From positions 248,001 through 312,000 of the forward strand of contig NZ_CP014639.1 of assembly GCF_001653975.1 (NCBI RefSeq): DNA of 64,000 nucleotides, given 5' to 3'. The position numbers and the translations under genes were made by a program. Positions within the stretch are counted from its first letter, which is position 1; each line of letters starts with the position of its first letter. The DNA comes from Candidatus Chlamydia sanziniae. GTDB taxonomy: Bacteria > Chlamydiota > Chlamydiia > Chlamydiales > Chlamydiaceae. The notes beneath the pieces were generated by a model, which saw only the letters and a list, made by a program, of their open reading frames with translations, searched no databases and was not told the origin of the DNA. Positions 8,001-17,467 of the stretch are shown here, piece after piece.

Positions 8001-8753
8001 CTAGGGAAGACGGTACTGTTGTTTTATGGTTTGATATTTTCCTGAACGCTGTGCTTTTAGTAATCCTGCATTAAACCCTTCAAGGAGCTCATTATTGATA
8101 CCTTTCAGCACAACTAGTCGCAGTCCATCTTGGTTCAATGGCCGAGAAATAATTTTCAATCTTCCTTTATACGTAGTCTCTATTAACGAAGTTACTTCGA
8201 TGACTGGAGCTAAAAGAGCATCGTAGCAGTTAGACATAAGGGCTTCCAAAGCGATAGGTACATGTGGATAAGGAGTAATGATTGCTTCAGGAATGTCCTG
8301 AGCAACTAGAACAGAAGAGTCAAACTTATAGACGCCAACTAAGCGTCCTTTAAGATCTTGTATGGAATGGTACGGGGAATTTTCAGCAACAATGAGAACA
8401 GGTCCCGTCAATAAAATGGGCTCTGAGAACTGGTAATGGTCGAGCATTTCTACTGTGGGTAATATGGAAGTTAAGGCTCCTCGGGTTTTATGCTCATCTA
8501 AATTTTCAAAAAGATGAATCCAATCCTGGTTCACGATAGTAATATTAAGATTTTCACGATGGTTGATATCAGAGATTAAGTCATTTAAAAAAGCATTAAT
8601 ATTCGATGTGTAAATACCAAACTGTTTAGGAAACCAGGTAACATCGCGACCTACAAACAGTTCTTTCCTTTCTCGAGAGCACCCAAAAAAAATCAACCCT
8701 AGAGCCAGCAAACACGCTATAAAATTTAATTTCCAAGAAAACTTGAGTTTCAC
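8001..8753 (-). CDS. Solute-binding lipoprotein, amino-acid type (FliY/GlnH-like)
   Basis: Periplasmic binding protein of family 3 (polar amino acids), probably lipid-anchored. I prefer the GTG at 8753. It gives a 25-residue signal MKLKFSWKLNFIACLLALGLIFFGC ending in a lipobox-like LIFFGC, and AGGAGG lies upstream. An ATG at 8795 would add 14 charged residues and has no Shine-Dalgarno. The soluble part has the two-lobed pattern, with SILPTVEMLDHYQFSEPILL, then LKGRLVGVYKFDSSVL and the C-terminal KAQRSGKYQTIKQQY. No permease or ATPase gene is adjacent, so it is an orphan component. Position matches CT486, annotated fliY; a role with flagella is not implied. Confidence 0.82.
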   Translation of the reverse strand: MKLKFSWKLNFIACLLALGLIFFGCSRERKELFVGRDVTWFPKQFGIYTSNINAFLNDLISDINHRENLNITIVNQDWIHLFENLDEHKTRGALTSILPTVEMLDHYQFSEPILLTGPVLIVAENSPYHSIQDLKGRLVGVYKFDSSVLVAQDIPEAIITPYPHVPIALEALMSNCYDALLAPVIEVTSLIETTYKGRLKIISRPLNQDGLRLVVLKGINNELLEGFNAGLLKAQRSGKYQTIKQQYRLP

Positions 8754-8923
8754 GTTAAGCTGATCCCTCCTCTTTTCTCCTTCTCTTTGCATCATATTCT
8801 AGATAAGAAATTTTTATCTAGTATGCTATCTATTCCTTCTTTAGGAAAGAATTTAGAAAAACAAATCCTAAAAATACACAATTCCCAGTAAAAGTAATGC
8901 CTCCCTTAAGGTGCAACTTACTA

Positions 8924-9523
8924 TCAATCTCCTGAAGATAATGGAGTTTTTGTAAATTCTAGCGTTATGTTTCTTGTATTACAATATTCGGATAGAGATG
9001 TTCCACCAAGTTTTCTTTTGCGTCTTAGTACTAATCCAGGAATAAGGATTTCTTCATGGGATGCATTTTCTAGAACTAGCATACCTGTAGTATTGAGAAT
9101 ATGATACTTGGTGATCTCTTCTAATAGAGAACTTACATAAGCATTTTCGAGTTCGTAAGGAGGATCAATGTAAATAAGGTCAAAGGAACGCTCCATTTTG
9201 ACTAATTTTCGCATAGCTATCTTTACATCTTGCTTAAGAATAGTGATCGGGAGTTCTGTATCTAAGAGCTGACTATTTGCATGGAGTAAACGCACAGCAC
9301 GTGGAGAGTTATCAACAAATACAACATGCGCGGCTCCACGGCTTAAAGCTTCAAATCCGATGCCCCCGATCCCTGCAAAAAGATCTAAAAAGACAGCACC
9401 TTTAATGTGGGAAGCACAGATGTTAAAGAACGCTTCTTTAACAAGACCCGACGTTGGACGAATCGAATGATTAGAAAAAGTCTTTAGGGACTTACCCTTA
9501 TATTTACCAGTTAGAATCCTCAC
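8924..9523 (-). CDS. rsmD: 16S rRNA (guanine966-N2)-methyltransferase
   Basis: SAM-dependent methyltransferase acting on G966 of 16S rRNA during small-subunit assembly. The 199-residue protein begins MRILTGKYKGKSL and carries the family's IRPTSGLVKEAFFN near residues 21-34. The SAM-binding loop FLDLFAGIGGIGFEAL is at 45-60 and the catalytic N6/N2-methylase tetrapeptide DPPY at 120-123. The start overlaps the end of the phosphoesterase gene by four bases (ATGA), which implies translational coupling. Formerly yhhF; equals CT487 by position. Confidence 0.93.
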   Translation of the reverse strand: MRILTGKYKGKSLKTFSNHSIRPTSGLVKEAFFNICASHIKGAVFLDLFAGIGGIGFEALSRGAAHVVFVDNSPRAVRLLHANSQLLDTELPITILKQDVKIAMRKLVKMERSFDLIYIDPPYELENAYVSSLLEEITKYHILNTTGMLVLENASHEEILIPGLVLRRKRKLGGTSLSEYCNTRNITLEFTKTPLSSGD

Positions 9524-10263
9524 AAGATCTCTTGGGGAATGAAATTTACATAATCCGCAGCAACTAAAACGTAATCTATCCCACGGATTTTACCAAAAAC
9601 ACGCATGGACTGGTGTATTTTATGCAAATGACCAAAAATACATAACGAGACCCGACCGTCAGCTTCTAACAACTCAGAAACAGGCCCTGGAGAGCCATCG
9701 CTGCTGATAGGGGGATAATGTGTCATAACAATGACCTGCGTTACTTCTTTAGGAAGAGAATCTAAGGCTTTTTTGAGTCGTCCAAATTCTCGCAGAAAAA
9801 TTTTTTCATCGTGTTCTGTGTAAGGTTTAGACTGAACTTGAGTGGAAAATGCCTGGCACGTATACGCTATATGTATAGTAGGACTGTCCCAAAGTCGAAC
9901 ACCTACAACAGCGAGTTCGGGGGAGAGCTGGGCATATCCTGAAGTTAAATAATTTAGGGAAGGAGGTAAAGCCATGCGGATTTTTTTTGTTGAAGCCGAG
10001 CTCCAATAATCATGATTTCCACGAATCATGTATTTAGTTCCTGGCAATGCATCAACAAAGGCAAAATCACGTTCAGCTTCTAAGAGATCCTTAGCCCAGG
10101 AAATATCTCCTGCGATGAGGACAATATCTTTAGGTGTGACTCTAGCTTTCCATTGTTCACGAATTTTTTTATGATATCCTATCCAAGGTTCTCCAAATAC
10201 CTCCATAGTTTTTTGAGGCACCCCTAAAGAAAGATGTAGATCAGCCAAACCATATATGTGCAT
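9520..10263 (-). CDS. Metallophosphoesterase of the calcineurin-like superfamily
   Basis: A 247-residue predicted cytoplasmic phosphoesterase with a two-metal centre. All core motifs are visible: GLADLHLS at residues 5-12, GDISWAKD about 52-59, RGNHDYW about 80-86, MTHYPP about 180-185 and FGHLHK about 215-220. The substrate cannot be read from the sequence. The family includes phosphoprotein, nucleotide and nucleic acid phosphatases. It is translationally coupled to rsmD and conserved as CT488 in chlamydiae. The start is ATG 10263 and no strong Shine-Dalgarno precedes it. Confidence 0.88.
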   Translation of the reverse strand: MHIYGLADLHLSLGVPQKTMEVFGEPWIGYHKKIREQWKARVTPKDIVLIAGDISWAKDLLEAERDFAFVDALPGTKYMIRGNHDYWSSASTKKIRMALPPSLNYLTSGYAQLSPELAVVGVRLWDSPTIHIAYTCQAFSTQVQSKPYTEHDEKIFLREFGRLKKALDSLPKEVTQVIVMTHYPPISSDGSPGPVSELLEADGRVSLCIFGHLHKIHQSMRVFGKIRGIDYVLVAADYVNFIPQEIL

Positions 10264-10370
10264 ATAAAAGAATCACGGTTAAAAAGCTTAAGACTTTACT
10301 AGTAATCTAAAGACTTTATCGATAAAAAGCAAATTTCTCTTAAATGAGAATATTTACTTAAAAAAAGTTT

Positions 10371-11699
10371 TTAGAAGATATAATTATCAGGAATTCGAGT
10401 TCCTCGAGGAATGATAACAATGTTATCTCTTACAAAGAGTTTTCCATCCGGGGCATCGTAATCAATATAGTGAGTACGATTCGTAAGTTTTACTCCATTA
10501 CCGATGGAACAGTTTTCATCAATAATGGTTTTATAGATCTCACAATCTTTTCCAATGCCTAAAGGAGTAGGCGTTGCAGAACCATAACGAGCGTTCCCCA
10601 TAATAATAGAATGATCTATTACGGAATTCTCTCCTATCATCCCACGAATACCTACAACACTATGGGCAATATGACTCGAATCAATCACAGAACCTTCGCA
10701 AAGTAAGGAGTTTGAAATTAAAGAATCGCTGACAATAACCCCAGGCAGGTGATGGTTCTTACTATAGATCATGCCCCTATCGTCATAACAATTCAGTCCT
10801 TGTGTTAAGGTTTGGGGTTTTTGCGTTAACGCAATGTTAGCTTCATAATATGATTCTATAGTACCAATATCGGTCCAATAGCCATCGTAGAGAAGTGTTT
10901 GGACATAGCCTCGTTTCATCTGTGCTTGGATGAGTTGCTTTCCAAAATCTTCACCGTTTTCTTCAGCAAGTAAACGAAATAGACTTTCTCTACGAAATAG
11001 GTAAATTCCCATAGAGCCTAAGAATTCTCCACTATCTTTATTTAATTTATGTGCGCGACGGTTTTCTGCCGATAGACGGAAACGATTTAAAGTTTCTATG
11101 TCTTGTGGTTTTTCATAGAAATCTACAAGTTTACCTTCTGTGTCAATTTGGAGAACGCCCATCCTAGAAGCATCTTTCTCTGAAATTGGCTGAGCAACAA
11201 GAACCATATCCACTTGTGAAGTAAAGGCCATATCCACAATGACTCGGAAATCCATATTATACAGTTGATCTCCCGATAAAATTAGAAAGTATTCAATTTC
11301 AGTATCTTCGAGATAGAGAAGGTTTTGTCGAATAGCATCTGCAGTTCCTTGGTACCATACCTGATTTCCTTGGCGTCCTTCAGGGACAAGGAGGTGTATC
11401 TGATCTTGTAAAACTCCATGATAAAAGTAGGTCTTAAACAAATGTTCCTGCAGAGTATAGGTGAGGTATTGTCCTATAACAAAAATCTTTGAAAAGCCTG
11501 CCATAATTGCGTGAGAAATAGGGACATCAATGAGTTTATACCGTCCTCCAAAAGATACAGTAGGTTTACAGCGCGAGTTAGTTAAAGGAGAGAGCCTTTT
11601 TCCTTCACCTCCGCATAAGATAATCACACCGACCTTATCTCGATAAATATGAGGGAAGTTAAAATTAGAAGAATAACTTGAGAAACTATTTTTTATCAT
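10371..11699 (-). CDS. glgC: Glucose-1-phosphate adenylyltransferase
   Basis: Makes ADP-glucose from ATP and glucose-1-phosphate for glycogen synthesis. The 442-residue protein has the nucleotidyltransferase signature CGGEGKRLSPLTNSRCKPTV near residues 29-48. The glucose-1-phosphate region is WYQGTADAIRQNL, and FLILSGDQLYNMD contains the metal-binding aspartate. The C-terminal third is a left-handed beta-helix rich in isoleucine/valine-glycine turns (SHIAHSVVGIRGMIGENSVI) ending in VIIPRGTRIPDNYIF. Length is typical. It is a single gene on this strand, separated from pyrE by a 119-base gap with a possible terminator. Corresponds to CT489. Confidence 0.95.
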   Translation of the reverse strand: MIKNSFSSYSSNFNFPHIYRDKVGVIILCGGEGKRLSPLTNSRCKPTVSFGGRYKLIDVPISHAIMAGFSKIFVIGQYLTYTLQEHLFKTYFYHGVLQDQIHLLVPEGRQGNQVWYQGTADAIRQNLLYLEDTEIEYFLILSGDQLYNMDFRVIVDMAFTSQVDMVLVAQPISEKDASRMGVLQIDTEGKLVDFYEKPQDIETLNRFRLSAENRRAHKLNKDSGEFLGSMGIYLFRRESLFRLLAEENGEDFGKQLIQAQMKRGYVQTLLYDGYWTDIGTIESYYEANIALTQKPQTLTQGLNCYDDRGMIYSKNHHLPGVIVSDSLISNSLLCEGSVIDSSHIAHSVVGIRGMIGENSVIDHSIIMGNARYGSATPTPLGIGKDCEIYKTIIDENCSIGNGVKLTNRTHYIDYDAPDGKLFVRDNIVIIPRGTRIPDNYIF

Positions 11700-11794
11700 T
11701 TGTAGAGCCTATATTAATGTTAATTTTAAATTAGAAACAAATAAAAAGGCTAATATAAACAAGACGCTGTCATTTTAATTAAAAAGAAATAAGG

Positions 11795-11811
11795 AATAAG
11801 AAGTTCTTATT
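11795..11811 (-). terminator. Possible terminator after pyrE
   Basis: AATAAGAA and TTCTTATT form an inverted repeat around one base, eight bases past the pyrE stop. On the minus strand CCTTATTTCTTTTTAATT follows. The stem is AT-only and short, so this is a weak call; the palindrome could equally be a protein site ahead of glgC. Confidence 0.3.
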
Positions 11812-11818
11812 AAAGAAG

Positions 11819-12448
11819 CTAAAATTCTATCTTAAAATCCTCAAGAATCTTAGTAGCGATAGCAACATCACTTTCGGAAAGCTTACCGCTAGAGATGAGA
11901 GCTGTTGCAAGAGAGGATAGAGTAAATACAGAACTCACTTTGATTTTTTCGTCACCAAGGGCACGTTTTTCTTCTGACCGTCTGTCTAAGAACACAAAGG
12001 CTTCGCGTACAACGATTCCGTGTGTTTTTAATGCAAGTGCAGTTTCTATGATCGACTTTCCAGAAGAAACAACATCATTGATTACCAAACAAGTCTGGCC
12101 TGGAGTGAAAAGTCCTTCTACCTTGATTACATCAGAGTTCTTAGAGTTTTGTAGTTCTTTTCTACGTAATATCATAGGAATATTGTGTTTTAAAGAAATA
12201 CAAGTAGCGAGCGTCAATGCTGTATAGGGAACTCCGCAGAGCAAACTACTATTAAAAGAAGAGTGGAGACGCCAAATTAGAGTCGCCATGGTTTGTAGGA
12301 CTTCGGGAGAAGAGATGACTAAACGCATGTCAACATAAATTGGGGTGTGTTCGCCATTTTCCAAGGTATATTTCCCGAATTTTATGGCTCCAATTTGATA
12401 CAGGTTGACTACGGCATTATCGCGTAGCTGTGCTTCCTCACGATTCAT
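11819..12448 (-). CDS. pyrE: Orotate phosphoribosyltransferase, UMP-synthase-like
   Basis: Predicted to join orotate and PRPP to give OMP. The 209-residue protein has the PRPP motif CLVINDVVSSGKS at residues 120-132 and the active-site loop RRKELQNSK at 95-103. Residues 70-82 read CGVPYTALTLATC, very close to the CGVPYTALPLAT of eukaryotic UMP synthase and unlike E. coli PyrE. The OMP decarboxylase domain of UMP synthase is absent. No other de novo pyrimidine gene is in the window. To my knowledge C. trachomatis has no gene here, while C. pneumoniae does. Its start is divergent from the CT490-like gene. Confidence 0.87.
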   Translation of the reverse strand: MNREEAQLRDNAVVNLYQIGAIKFGKYTLENGEHTPIYVDMRLVISSPEVLQTMATLIWRLHSSFNSSLLCGVPYTALTLATCISLKHNIPMILRRKELQNSKNSDVIKVEGLFTPGQTCLVINDVVSSGKSIIETALALKTHGIVVREAFVFLDRRSEEKRALGDEKIKVSSVFTLSSLATALISSGKLSESDVAIATKILEDFKIEF

Positions 12449-12511
12449 CAGTGTCTCTTGTCTCCATATTTTTTGACAAAATACAAAATATTCACTTATA
12501 AGAAGGAATTT

Positions 12512-12817
12512 ATGCTTATACGTTTATTTCTTGGTATCCCTTGGCTGAAGGGTTTCCCTAGGCATCCGTTATTTCCTCTAACCCTAGCGATCTCTGAAGG
12601 GAAAACATTCTTAGGGACTTATACTGAAGCAGCTTCACCTCTTCTTATTGATAACTTGAATCTACAATATTCTTATGTACAAGATCTACTTTATAAAGCA
12701 ATTCCTCCCAACCATGCAATTACCTATAAAGATATCCCTCTGGTAATTTTCCCGGAAATCTTATTTGGTAGCTCTTCAAAAGCCAATCACACTCCGCTCG
12801 TTTCTTTCGCGAGTTAG
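12512..12817 (+). CDS. Conserved chlamydial protein of unknown function (CT490-like)
   Basis: A 101-residue protein starting at ATG 12512 behind AGAAGGA. The earlier in-frame ATG at 12458 would add a basic stretch without a ribosome binding site. The sequence begins MLIRLFLGIPWLKGFPRHP and has mixed composition with no clear membrane helix, although the first 20 residues are moderately hydrophobic. No catalytic motif is evident. It lies alone on the plus strand between pyrE and rho, whose stop codon lies 17 bases beyond its own. Position matches CT490. Function unknown. Confidence 0.7.
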   Translation: MLIRLFLGIPWLKGFPRHPLFPLTLAISEGKTFLGTYTEAASPLLIDNLNLQYSYVQDLLYKAIPPNHAITYKDIPLVIFPEILFGSSSKANHTPLVSFAS

Positions 12818-12834
12818 GCACACATATAACGAAA

Positions 12835-14229
12835 TTATTCTTTAAGGGAGAGTAGAAATTCTGCATTACTATTTGTCTTTTTCAACCTGCCTAACAGAAG
12901 ATACATAGCATCAATAGCTGTGAGATCTGCTATTGCTTGACGGAAGAGATAGACTTTTTCCAATTCACTTGGGTGGTAAAGAAGTTCTTCTTTTCTGGTA
13001 CCACTCTTAATTAAATCAATGGCGGGATAGGTCCTTCTGTCTGAAAGACGCCGATCAAGAACTAATTCCATATTTCCTGTACCTTTGAATTCTTCAAAGA
13101 TCACTTCGTCCATACGTGAGCCGGTATCAATTAAGGCAGTTGCTAAAATTGTTAGAGATCCTCCGCCTTCTATATTTCTTGCTGCTCCAAAAAACCGTTT
13201 AGGTTTATGCAAAGCGCTTGCATCTACACCTCCGGTCAAAATTTTACCTGAGTGAGGCTGGACAGTGTTATAAGCACGCGCTAATCTTGTAATAGAGTCG
13301 AGCAAGATAACGACGTCATTGCCATGTTCTACTAAACGACGTGCTTTTTCTATTACCATTTCCGCAACTTGGATATGGCGTTCAGGCTGTTCATCAAATG
13401 TTGAGGCAACAACTTCACCTCGCACTTGACGAATCATATCTGTGACTTCTTCGGGTCTTTCGTCGATGAGCAGTACAATAAGAACAATATCGGGATTATT
13501 GACAGCAATAGCATGGGCTATACTTTGCAAAATGACCGTTTTCCCAGAACGTGGGGGAGCAACAATAAGACCTCTCTGCCCTTTACCTATGGGAGCGGTC
13601 AAATCTAAGACTCTTTCAGCAAAATTATCTTTCCCCATTTCCATAACGATTCTTTCATTAGGGTATAGAGGGGTTAGGTTTTCGAACAACACACGTTCTT
13701 TTGCTTTATCAGGAGTCGAACCATTGATTTTATCTACTTTCAATAAAGCAAAATATTTTTCCTTTTCCTTAGGGGAACGTATAGTTCCGATAATGGTATC
13801 GCCTTTTTTTAAATCAAATCGACGAATTTGTGCCGGAGAAACGTAAATATCTTCTGCTGATGGCAAATAGTTGTATGTAGGAGATCGCAAAAAACCAAAA
13901 CCATCGGGGAGAACTTCCAAAACGCCTTCCCCTATAAGGAGTTCGTCTGCTCGTTCTGATTTAGCTTTAACAATTTCGAAAACCACTTGAGATTTTGTTA
14001 ACGACCCGATGTTCTTCACGCCGTATTGGCGAGCCAATACGTTTAGCTCCTCAATTCCCATCCTTTGCAGTTTTGCAATTTTCGTAATTGTCACGGATGG
14101 AGTTTCTTCTGACTCCGCGCTCACTACGGCACATTCTCCTACAAAAGACTTCTCTTCTAGCAAAGGATATGTATGTTTTTTCGTTTCTTTCACCTTCGGC
14201 AAGATTTCTGAAGAACGCTCTTCTTTCAT
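12835..14229 (-). CDS. rho: Transcription termination factor Rho
   Basis: Hexameric RNA-dependent ATPase that ends transcription at Rho-dependent sites. The 464-residue protein has an N-terminal extension of about 50 polar residues. The Rho N domain follows ([15 protein letters not shown]), then the cold-shock-like RNA-binding fold with [23 protein letters not shown] at 109-131. The P-loop APPRSGKT is at 224-231, Walker B is [15 protein letters not shown] and the R-loop region is [18 protein letters not shown]. The start overlaps coaE by four bases, so coaE and rho are translationally coupled. Corresponds to CT491. Confidence 0.96.
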   Translation of the reverse strand: MKEERSSEILPKVKETKKHTYPLLEEKSFVGECAVVSAESEETPSVTITKIAKLQRMGIEELNVLARQYGVKNIGSLTKSQVVFEIVKAKSERADELLIGEGVLEVLPDGFGFLRSPTYNYLPSAEDIYVSPAQIRRFDLKKGDTIIGTIRSPKEKEKYFALLKVDKINGSTPDKAKERVLFENLTPLYPNERIVMEMGKDNFAERVLDLTAPIGKGQRGLIVAPPRSGKTVILQSIAHAIAVNNPDIVLIVLLIDERPEEVTDMIRQVRGEVVASTFDEQPERHIQVAEMVIEKARRLVEHGNDVVILLDSITRLARAYNTVQPHSGKILTGGVDASALHKPKRFFGAARNIEGGGSLTILATALIDTGSRMDEVIFEEFKGTGNMELVLDRRLSDRRTYPAIDLIKSGTRKEELLYHPSELEKVYLFRQAIADLTAIDAMYLLLGRLKKTNSNAEFLLSLKE

Positions 14230-14834
14230 AATGCTCCCTTTAAAGCGTAAAAATATTCTTTAACTTTATGACGTAATTCTTCTTTAGTCCCGTTATTTTC
14301 AATCACATTGTCTGCTTGCATTAATTTCTCACCAATGTCTGAAAAACGTGAGCATCTTTTATAAAAATCTTTTTCAGAAAATCCTGTTTTTTTAATAAAT
14401 CTTTCTCGACGAATGTCTTCATTTGCTGTAATAAGAACCACCGAATCAAACCACTCTGCATAGTGTATTTCATACAGCAAAGGCACCTCTGCAACAAATA
14501 ACGGATATTCCCCACTTTGAACAACTTGACAATATTGTTCTTCAATTACCTGACAAACTTCTGGATGTAGAATGGTTTCTAAACCTTGTAACAGAGCGCT
14601 ATTGTAAAAGACTTTCTCAGCTATAGCTCGCGTATCAAGCGCGTCAGCAACAACAATTTCCGGTCCCAAAAGATTTATAATACGACGACCTATGTATGTA
14701 TGAGGAATAAGGAAGCTATGCGAAATTTTATCAGCACTAACTACATAAGCCCCCAATTCCTGAAAAACCTGACATGCTTCAGTTTTCCCAGAAGAGAGGT
14801 CTCCTGTAATAGAAACTTTTAGTAACTTTAACAT
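14226..14834 (-). CDS. coaE: Dephospho-CoA kinase
   Basis: Phosphorylates the 3' hydroxyl of dephospho-CoA, the last step of coenzyme A synthesis. The start at ATG 14834 gives 202 residues, [20 protein letters not shown]. The P-loop GDLSSGKT lies at residues 11-18, followed by ADKISHSFL and the lid region containing [19 protein letters not shown]. An in-frame TTG at 14843 is less likely. The start lies within the last codons of polA and the end overlaps rho, placing it in a polA-coaE-rho operon. Formerly yacE; matches CT492. Confidence 0.92.
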   Translation of the reverse strand: MLKLLKVSITGDLSSGKTEACQVFQELGAYVVSADKISHSFLIPHTYIGRRIINLLGPEIVVADALDTRAIAEKVFYNSALLQGLETILHPEVCQVIEEQYCQVVQSGEYPLFVAEVPLLYEIHYAEWFDSVVLITANEDIRRERFIKKTGFSEKDFYKRCSRFSDIGEKLMQADNVIENNGTKEELRHKVKEYFYALKGAL

Positions 14835-17443
14835 TCTGCCCAATTTTTTCCAATCAAGATATTCACAACTAAAGGAACTGATAAAGTCATGGCAGATTCC
14901 ATTTTTTCTCGCACTAGAGTCTGCATGATTTCTAATTCTTCTTCGGGAATTTCAAATAATAATTCGTCATGTATCTGCAACAACATACGACTCTTCATAT
15001 TTTTGTGTTGGATTGCTTCTGCAAGATGCAGCATAGCAAGCTTGATCAGCTCAGCAGCGCTTCCTTGAATGCGGGTGTTCACAGCAAAACGCCCTGAGGC
15101 AGCGCGTGAGCCCGGAAATTCATTCCAGCTATCAATAATTCGCTCTCTTCCCAACATGGTAGTCACTCTTAAATCTCGGGAAGCCTGTTCTATAGTTTCC
15201 TCTACAAATTGGAAAACTCGAGGATAACGGGCAAAATAGGCTTGGATGAGTTTCTGAGCTTCACTAAGAGGTATCCTTAAACTTTTTGAAAGTCCATAAG
15301 CTTGTTGCCCATAGACAATGCCAAAATTTACAGTCTTTGCTTGCATTCGTTGTTGCTTTGAAACCTGGTCTAGGGGGACATGGAATACCTGAGCAGCAGT
15401 AAATGCATGAACGTCCTGACCTGATTCAAATGCCAATCTTAATGAGTTATCCTGACTTAAATGTGCTAAAAATCTCAACTCAATTTGAGAATAATCAGCG
15501 GATAAAAAATATATATTTGGCTGACTCATATGAAAAGCCTTTCTAAGCAATATTCCACGATGAGATCGTATAGGAATGTTTTGTAAGTTAGGATCACGAC
15601 ATGCTAATCTTCCTGTAACTGTTCCTGTCTGATCAAAAGAAGGATGAATTCTATGCGTGTGGAGATCTACTTGACGAGGTAAAGCTTTGACATATGTAGA
15701 AAGTAGTTTTTCAATAGCACGAAATGCTAAAATTTTCTCGATAATTTCATGTTCTCCTAACAAAGCCTCAAGAACCTTGGCTTTTGTAGACTTCATTTTG
15801 TCAACTGGGACGAGTCCTAATTCCTTATATAAAACATCCGCTAGCTGTTTTGGAGACTTAATATTAAATGAAGTTCCTGCTAAATCGTAAATCTCATCTG
15901 TGAGTATTGCAAGTTCTGCTTCTAAGGAACTTTCCAATAGAGCTAATTCTTCTATATCCAAAGGCATTCCTGCTCTTTCCATAAGAAAGAGCACTTTTTC
16001 CAAACGCATTTCTATATCATGAAAAATCTCAATCATTCCTTTACGATCTAATTCCTCAAGGACGGATTTTTTTAATTCCGGTAAATAAGCAACAAATTCT
16101 CCAAAATATTGAGCTGGATGTTCCGGCAATCTAAGAATAGGCAGGCTTAACGCTTCCCATTCCTTTGCAAACCGCATAGCGACTTGTGTTAAGCCATGAT
16201 TAATAAGCAAGGACTGATAGGAAGTTTTTGCTCCTCCATGGATCAAATGTTCTGCAAGAGCAAGATCACAACAAATATCTCGTATAGGAATGCCTGTATT
16301 CATAAGTGCGTGCATATCCCGTTTGATATTATAACCATAAAAGGAGACATCATCTCTTGTAAAAAAACGTCGTAGGGAAGATATGAAGCTTGTAGATGCA
16401 TGTTGCAAATCGATAAAAAAGACTTCTGTTCCTCTGGTCAATGCCAATCCGAATAATTGTAAAGACGGAAGATGCTTACCTGTATAGGCTGCGGCAAAAG
16501 CAATAGGTCCTTCTCCTTGAAGTTTATTCAGGGCATTTTCTAGAGTATCATTATCCGTAACCACTTGAACATCAACAGTGGATATTTCTTCTTTCTTAGG
16601 TACTACGAGTGTCTTAAATCCTTGTTGTATATAAAAAGTTCTTAGCTTTTCTTGATCAATGGGATGCTGAGGAAATATAAATGCACTTACAGGTAAGGGT
16701 ACGGCAACCTCATGATCCAGAAGAGCTAATTTTTTACTTAGTTCAAGGACACTTTGCTGTTCAATAAGCAGTGCCCGATTCGATCCTTTAACCTCATTTA
16801 AATTATGTAAAAGTCCCTCCACACTTCCAAACTGCTGAAGGAGAGTCATTGCTTTTCTAGGGCCACAACCAGAAACTCCAGGGATATTATCTGAAGTATC
16901 GCCAACTAAGGCCAGATAATCTGGGATCCTTTGTGGAGAAACACCATAACGTTCTATTACTTCGGAAACACCTATGACTCCTTGGTCTTTCCAAGGATTC
17001 CATACTGTTACATGAGTGTCCACAAGTTGTAGTAAGTCTTTGTCTCCAGTACAGATGCAAACTTCATAGCCTTTTATAAGAGCTTCTCTAGAAATACTTG
17101 CGATCACATCATCGGCTTCTACTGACTCTACCTCTACATGAGCCAAACCAAATAAAGTGCAATATTCTTTAACTAGAGAAAGTTGTTTGGGAAGATCGTA
17201 CAATTTTCTTTCCCGATTACTTTTATAGTTATCATAAATTTCTCGACGACTTTGTTTATTATTTGGCCCGTCAAAAACAGCGACCATGTAGTATGGAGCA
17301 AACTCTTTTATCAGTTTATTTATTGAACGAATAAAACCAAATACAGCCTGAGTTGCTTCTCCTTCAGAATTTTTCATTTCGGGTAAAGCAAAATACGCGC
17401 GAAAAACAAATCCAGAAGCATCTAGAATAAATAACTTTTCCAT
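14828..17443 (-). CDS. polA: DNA polymerase I, proofreading site degenerate
   Basis: Repair and Okazaki-fragment polymerase, 871 residues. Residues 1-290 are the 5'-3' exonuclease (FDGPNNKQSRREIYDNYKSNR, EADDVIAS at about 109-116, TGDKDLLQL, GDTSDNIPGVSGCGPRKA). Residues 300-480 are the 3'-5' exonuclease fold. There the DxE of motif I is replaced by AFAAAY at 315-320, while NIKRD at 372-376 survives. The polymerase domain has motif A LSADYSQIELR at 647-657, the O-helix KTVNFGIVYG and motif C QIHDELLFE at 823-831. The enzyme should polymerise and trim 5' flaps but probably cannot proofread. First of polA-coaE-rho; matches CT493. Confidence 0.95.
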   Translation of the reverse strand: MEKLFILDASGFVFRAYFALPEMKNSEGEATQAVFGFIRSINKLIKEFAPYYMVAVFDGPNNKQSRREIYDNYKSNRERKLYDLPKQLSLVKEYCTLFGLAHVEVESVEADDVIASISREALIKGYEVCICTGDKDLLQLVDTHVTVWNPWKDQGVIGVSEVIERYGVSPQRIPDYLALVGDTSDNIPGVSGCGPRKAMTLLQQFGSVEGLLHNLNEVKGSNRALLIEQQSVLELSKKLALLDHEVAVPLPVSAFIFPQHPIDQEKLRTFYIQQGFKTLVVPKKEEISTVDVQVVTDNDTLENALNKLQGEGPIAFAAAYTGKHLPSLQLFGLALTRGTEVFFIDLQHASTSFISSLRRFFTRDDVSFYGYNIKRDMHALMNTGIPIRDICCDLALAEHLIHGGAKTSYQSLLINHGLTQVAMRFAKEWEALSLPILRLPEHPAQYFGEFVAYLPELKKSVLEELDRKGMIEIFHDIEMRLEKVLFLMERAGMPLDIEELALLESSLEAELAILTDEIYDLAGTSFNIKSPKQLADVLYKELGLVPVDKMKSTKAKVLEALLGEHEIIEKILAFRAIEKLLSTYVKALPRQVDLHTHRIHPSFDQTGTVTGRLACRDPNLQNIPIRSHRGILLRKAFHMSQPNIYFLSADYSQIELRFLAHLSQDNSLRLAFESGQDVHAFTAAQVFHVPLDQVSKQQRMQAKTVNFGIVYGQQAYGLSKSLRIPLSEAQKLIQAYFARYPRVFQFVEETIEQASRDLRVTTMLGRERIIDSWNEFPGSRAASGRFAVNTRIQGSAAELIKLAMLHLAEAIQHKNMKSRMLLQIHDELLFEIPEEELEIMQTLVREKMESAMTLSVPLVVNILIGKNWAEC

Positions 17444-17467
17444 AATTTTCCTCTACTCGACATCTTC

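Noticed and set aside
13426-13846. Plus-strand frames inside rho
   Set aside because: Opposite strand of a strongly conserved gene; composition is that of an antisense frame.
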